From assembly GCA_022736535.1 (NCBI GenBank), contig DZCT01000222.1, positions 1 through 8,013 on the forward strand: a stretch of 8,013 nucleotides of DNA, written 5' to 3'. The notes beneath the pieces were generated by a model that saw nothing but the letters and a program-made list of their open reading frames with translations, was not told the DNA's origin and made no database searches. The DNA comes from Desulfatirhabdium butyrativorans. Lineage in GTDB: Bacteria; Desulfobacterota; Desulfobacteria; Desulfobacterales; JAIFKL01. Of this stretch, positions 6,790 to 8,013 are shown in pieces. Within the stretch, counting starts at the first letter, position 1. Each line of letters starts with the position of its first letter. Both the position numbers and the translations under genes were made by a program.

Positions 6790-6865
6790 TCTCTTACCGT
6801 GGCGGGCATCTGCTTTGTTAAAATCAGAATGTCGGTTTCTGTTTTCCGGTATCGGCTTAAAAAAA

Positions 6866-6879
6866 ATTGAGAATTGAGA
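6866..6879. repeat. Two tandem heptamers ATTGAGA
   Basis: ATTGAGA occurs twice back to back in the gap between the cytochrome gene and rnfC. Two copies alone are weak, but the same unit length appears in two other intergenic gaps of this cluster, so it is listed as a likely short member of the same class of heptamer arrays. Confidence 0.35.
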
Positions 6880-6900
6880 AATAAATTCTGCAAACAGGAG

Positions 6901-6955
6901 GCATCTGCGATGCTGTTTCTCCTACAAATATTTCGCATCTGCGATGCTGTTTCTC
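6901..6955. repeat. 21-bp direct repeat, 34-bp period, with inner palindrome
   Basis: The 21 bases at 6901-6921 recur exactly at 6935-6955. Each copy begins with GCATCTGCGATGC, itself a dyad (GCATC, loop TGC, GATGC), so each can form a 5-bp stem. The pair lies about ten bases beyond the cytochrome stop codon and ahead of rnfC in transcription order. A shorter relative, GGCATCTGC, is visible near 6806. It may be a dispersed intergenic repeat, a tandem operator or a pair of RNA stems at an mRNA processing site. Confidence 0.6.
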
Positions 6956-6964
6956 ACTTCTCAT

Positions 6965-7402
6965 TTAAAAATTATAGTTCACATGGCACAATTTGCATTC
7001 TTCGGGTCCCGAGCCTTTTTCTTTGTGACACCCGATGCACTGCTGATGAATTGCATCTGTCTTTTTGACGATGCTTTCAACCTCAAAGTCACCTGCGTCA
7101 TGGCAATTCAGACAGGCTGCGGGCGCTGAACCGTCTTTCGGCACATCATGGCAGGACCGGCATGAGGTCCTATCTTCAGCGTTTTCCGGGTGATGGTGAC
7201 AGTCCGTGCAGGCAATGCCGTAGCCCGATTCTGCCGTGTGTGTTTTGTGGTCAAACAGGACTTTTCCTGTGCTGCACTGAAACATCAGCCTTACAGGTTC
7301 ATCCGGGGCTTTTGCGGAAAAGGCTGTGTAGCTCAAGACGCCGACAAGCAGAAGAACAACAGCCATTCCGTAAGCCAACTGCAATGGTTTTTTCGGATTC
7401 AT
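6965..7402 (-). CDS. Membrane-targeted pentaheme cytochrome c (class III / c3-like)
   Basis: A 145-residue exported multiheme cytochrome. A positive start (MNPKKP) and a hydrophobic segment (about 11-30) form a Sec signal or anchor, with a possible AKA cleavage after residue 32. Five CxxCH heme sites follow: C65-H69, C81-H85, C97-H101, C122-H126 and C136-H140. Exactly five other histidines exist (H52, H55, H70, H71, H119), enough for bis-histidine ligation of all five hemes. The VLFDHKTH segment before the first heme and the CHHHP after it are class III cytochrome c features, but c3 normally has four hemes. ATG at 7402 has AAGGA ten bases upstream. Position first in the cluster suggests a periplasmic partner of RnfG/RnfD, as with cytochromes known beside rnf genes in sulfate reducers and Methanosarcina. 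One unpaired cysteine (C43) is unexplained. Confidence 0.88.
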   Translation of the reverse strand: MNPKKPLQLAYGMAVVLLLVGVLSYTAFSAKAPDEPVRLMFQCSTGKVLFDHKTHTAESGYGIACTDCHHHPENAEDRTSCRSCHDVPKDGSAPAACLNCHDAGDFEVESIVKKTDAIHQQCIGCHKEKGSGPEECKLCHVNYNF

Positions 7403-7709
7403 ATCGTGTATATCCTTTCACAAAATTGGGTCATATAAAAAATCAGACCTGACATAAATTGTTGTCTCATCTAACACAGTGTTATAAAAGTTTCAAGTTC
7501 TTTTTTCCCAAACGCAAAGAAAAGTTTTTGCAATTCGGCGCCGTTCAAATAACATGAAAGGAATGCTGAAAAATCCGGAAGATCACAGTTCCGAATCGGA
7601 GTTGATCGTCAGTATATGACGGAAGTTTAATATAAATATGATTTCTCAAAAAAATAAATTGCTATAAAAAAAGTAAAGAAAATTCATATTTTTTACGCGC
7701 TCTCCGATT
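7403..7709. other. AT-rich upstream non-coding region
   Basis: This stretch contains the cytochrome ribosome site (AAGGA at about 7413-7417) and a candidate promoter, but no convincing gene. The longest tempting reading, ATG at 7554, ends after 21 codons with no ribosome site. It turns very AT-rich from 7625 to 7695. A small dyad CCGAATCGG lies near 7591-7599. No tRNA or known riboswitch was recognised. Confidence 0.5.
7468..7496 (-). promoter_or_regulatory. Candidate promoter for the cytochrome-rnf operon
   Basis: Reading the minus strand, TTGAAA (7496-7491) is followed after 17 bases by TAGATG (7473-7468), a fair -35 and a poor -10, about 65 bases before the cytochrome ATG. An overlapping alternative -10, TATAAC (7486-7481), has only a weak -35 match (TTGGGA) upstream. 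No convincing sigma-54 site was found. The region is the only plausible place in the window for the operon promoter, but the exact boxes are uncertain. Confidence 0.25.
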
Positions 7710-7807
7710 AGGAGTTACGCAGTCGGCTCGGTGCCGGGAGCGTAAGCGACCGGACGATCTGCCCGCTCACGCGAGGCTCGGATTTTTTTATCAACTGCGG
7801 AACTCCT
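7710..7807. repeat. 98-bp element with 13-bp inverted ends (MITE-like)
   Basis: AGGAGTTACGCAG (7710-7722) pairs with CTGCGGAACTCCT (7795-7807), 12 of 13 bases matching. The interior is sharply GC-rich (GGCTCGG at 7726-7732 and again at 7775-7781) and ends in a run of seven Ts (7783-7789), in contrast to the AT-rich DNA on both sides. The end sequence GAGTTACGCA occurs once more at 7895-7904. Size and inverted ends fit a non-autonomous mobile repeat; the T-run after the GC-rich core could also let it terminate plus-strand transcription. Confidence 0.5.
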
Positions 7808-7946
7808 GCTCATGACGCTTCTGAAAAAAATGTGTTGCAATCAGGCTTTTATTAAGGCAAAATAATATTTCTATATATTTTTTGATAAAAGTACGAGTTA
7901 CGCATCTGACCTCGTTTCCACGCGCCGCGTCAATGCCGTCAAGCTG

Positions 7947-7966
7947 ACAATTCCGTACAATTCCGT
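7947..7966. repeat. Tandem 10-bp duplication ACAATTCCGT
   Basis: ACAATTCCGT is present twice in immediate succession. It sits just before the inverted repeat at 7969-7994 and could be a slippage product or a small target duplication. Nothing more can be said from one locus. Confidence 0.5.
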
Positions 7967-7968
7967 AG

Positions 7969-7994
7969 GTCGGGGTGAGCCTGCGAACCCCGAC
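7969..7994. repeat. Short dispersed-type inverted repeat GTCGGGGT/ACCCCGAC
   Basis: GTCGGGGT (7969-7976) and ACCCCGAC (7987-7994) are perfect 8-bp inverted repeats around a 10-base loop, preceded by GTAG (7965-7968). The GTAGG tip is shared with the 97-bp element at 176-272, suggesting a related family of short intergenic palindromes. The 7808-8013 tail of the window shows no gene. Confidence 0.5.
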
Positions 7995-8013
7995 ATCATC
8001 CGGCAGGTGTCTG

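Noticed and set aside
6901..6955. Direct repeats as a CRISPR array
   Set aside because: Only two 21-bp units with a 13-base spacer and no cas gene nearby; too short for repeat-spacer structure.
7554..7619. Possible 21-residue peptide starting at an ATG on the plus strand
   Set aside because: No Shine-Dalgarno sequence, no recognisable features, and this length is expected by chance.

Overview
The window is dominated by one minus-strand gene cluster for an Rnf-type respiratory membrane complex. In transcription order, running from right to left, it holds a small multiheme cytochrome c, then rnfC, rnfD, rnfG, rnfE, rnfA and a very long rnfB. All six Rnf subunits are present and look intact. 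Gene order C-D-G-E-A-B, a c-type cytochrome in front, an NADPH:glutamate-synthase-like extension on RnfB and many short dispersed intergenic repeats suggest an anaerobic sulfate-reducing Desulfobacterota, perhaps a Desulfonema-like member of the Desulfobacterales. The organism call is inference from gene content, not a database match.

Layout. 1-295: non-coding, with a perfect 16-bp hairpin and two copies of a short palindromic element, one bounded by perfect 29-bp inverted repeats; this lies just past the end of rnfB. 296-2359: rnfB fused to an FAD/NAD(P) oxidoreductase. 2378-2953 rnfA, 3050-3661 rnfE, 3752-4345 rnfG, 4431-5399 rnfD and 5392-6702 rnfC. 6718-6964: leader of rnfC with a direct repeat and a hairpin. 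6965-7402: pentaheme cytochrome. 7403-8013: AT-rich non-coding DNA that should hold the operon promoter, followed by repeat-like elements.

How the genes work together. Canonical Rnf moves electrons between ferredoxin (RnfB side) and NAD (RnfC side) through the membrane flavins of RnfD and RnfG and the RnfA/RnfE iron-sulfur centre, coupled to Na+ or H+ pumping. Here the RnfA/E cysteines, the RnfG flavinylation motif and both RnfC ferredoxin clusters are kept. However, the glycine-rich FMN/NADH motif expected in RnfC is not recognisable, and the threonine that carries FMN in RnfD appears replaced by aspartate. Meanwhile RnfB has gained a complete FAD plus NAD(P)H module of the GltD/NfnB/SfrB type, and a cytochrome sits on the other side of the membrane. 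The most interesting reading is a rewired Rnf in which NAD(P)H enters through the RnfB fusion and the periplasmic side talks to a cytochrome c pool. Several intergenic gaps also carry 7-bp tandem repeats.
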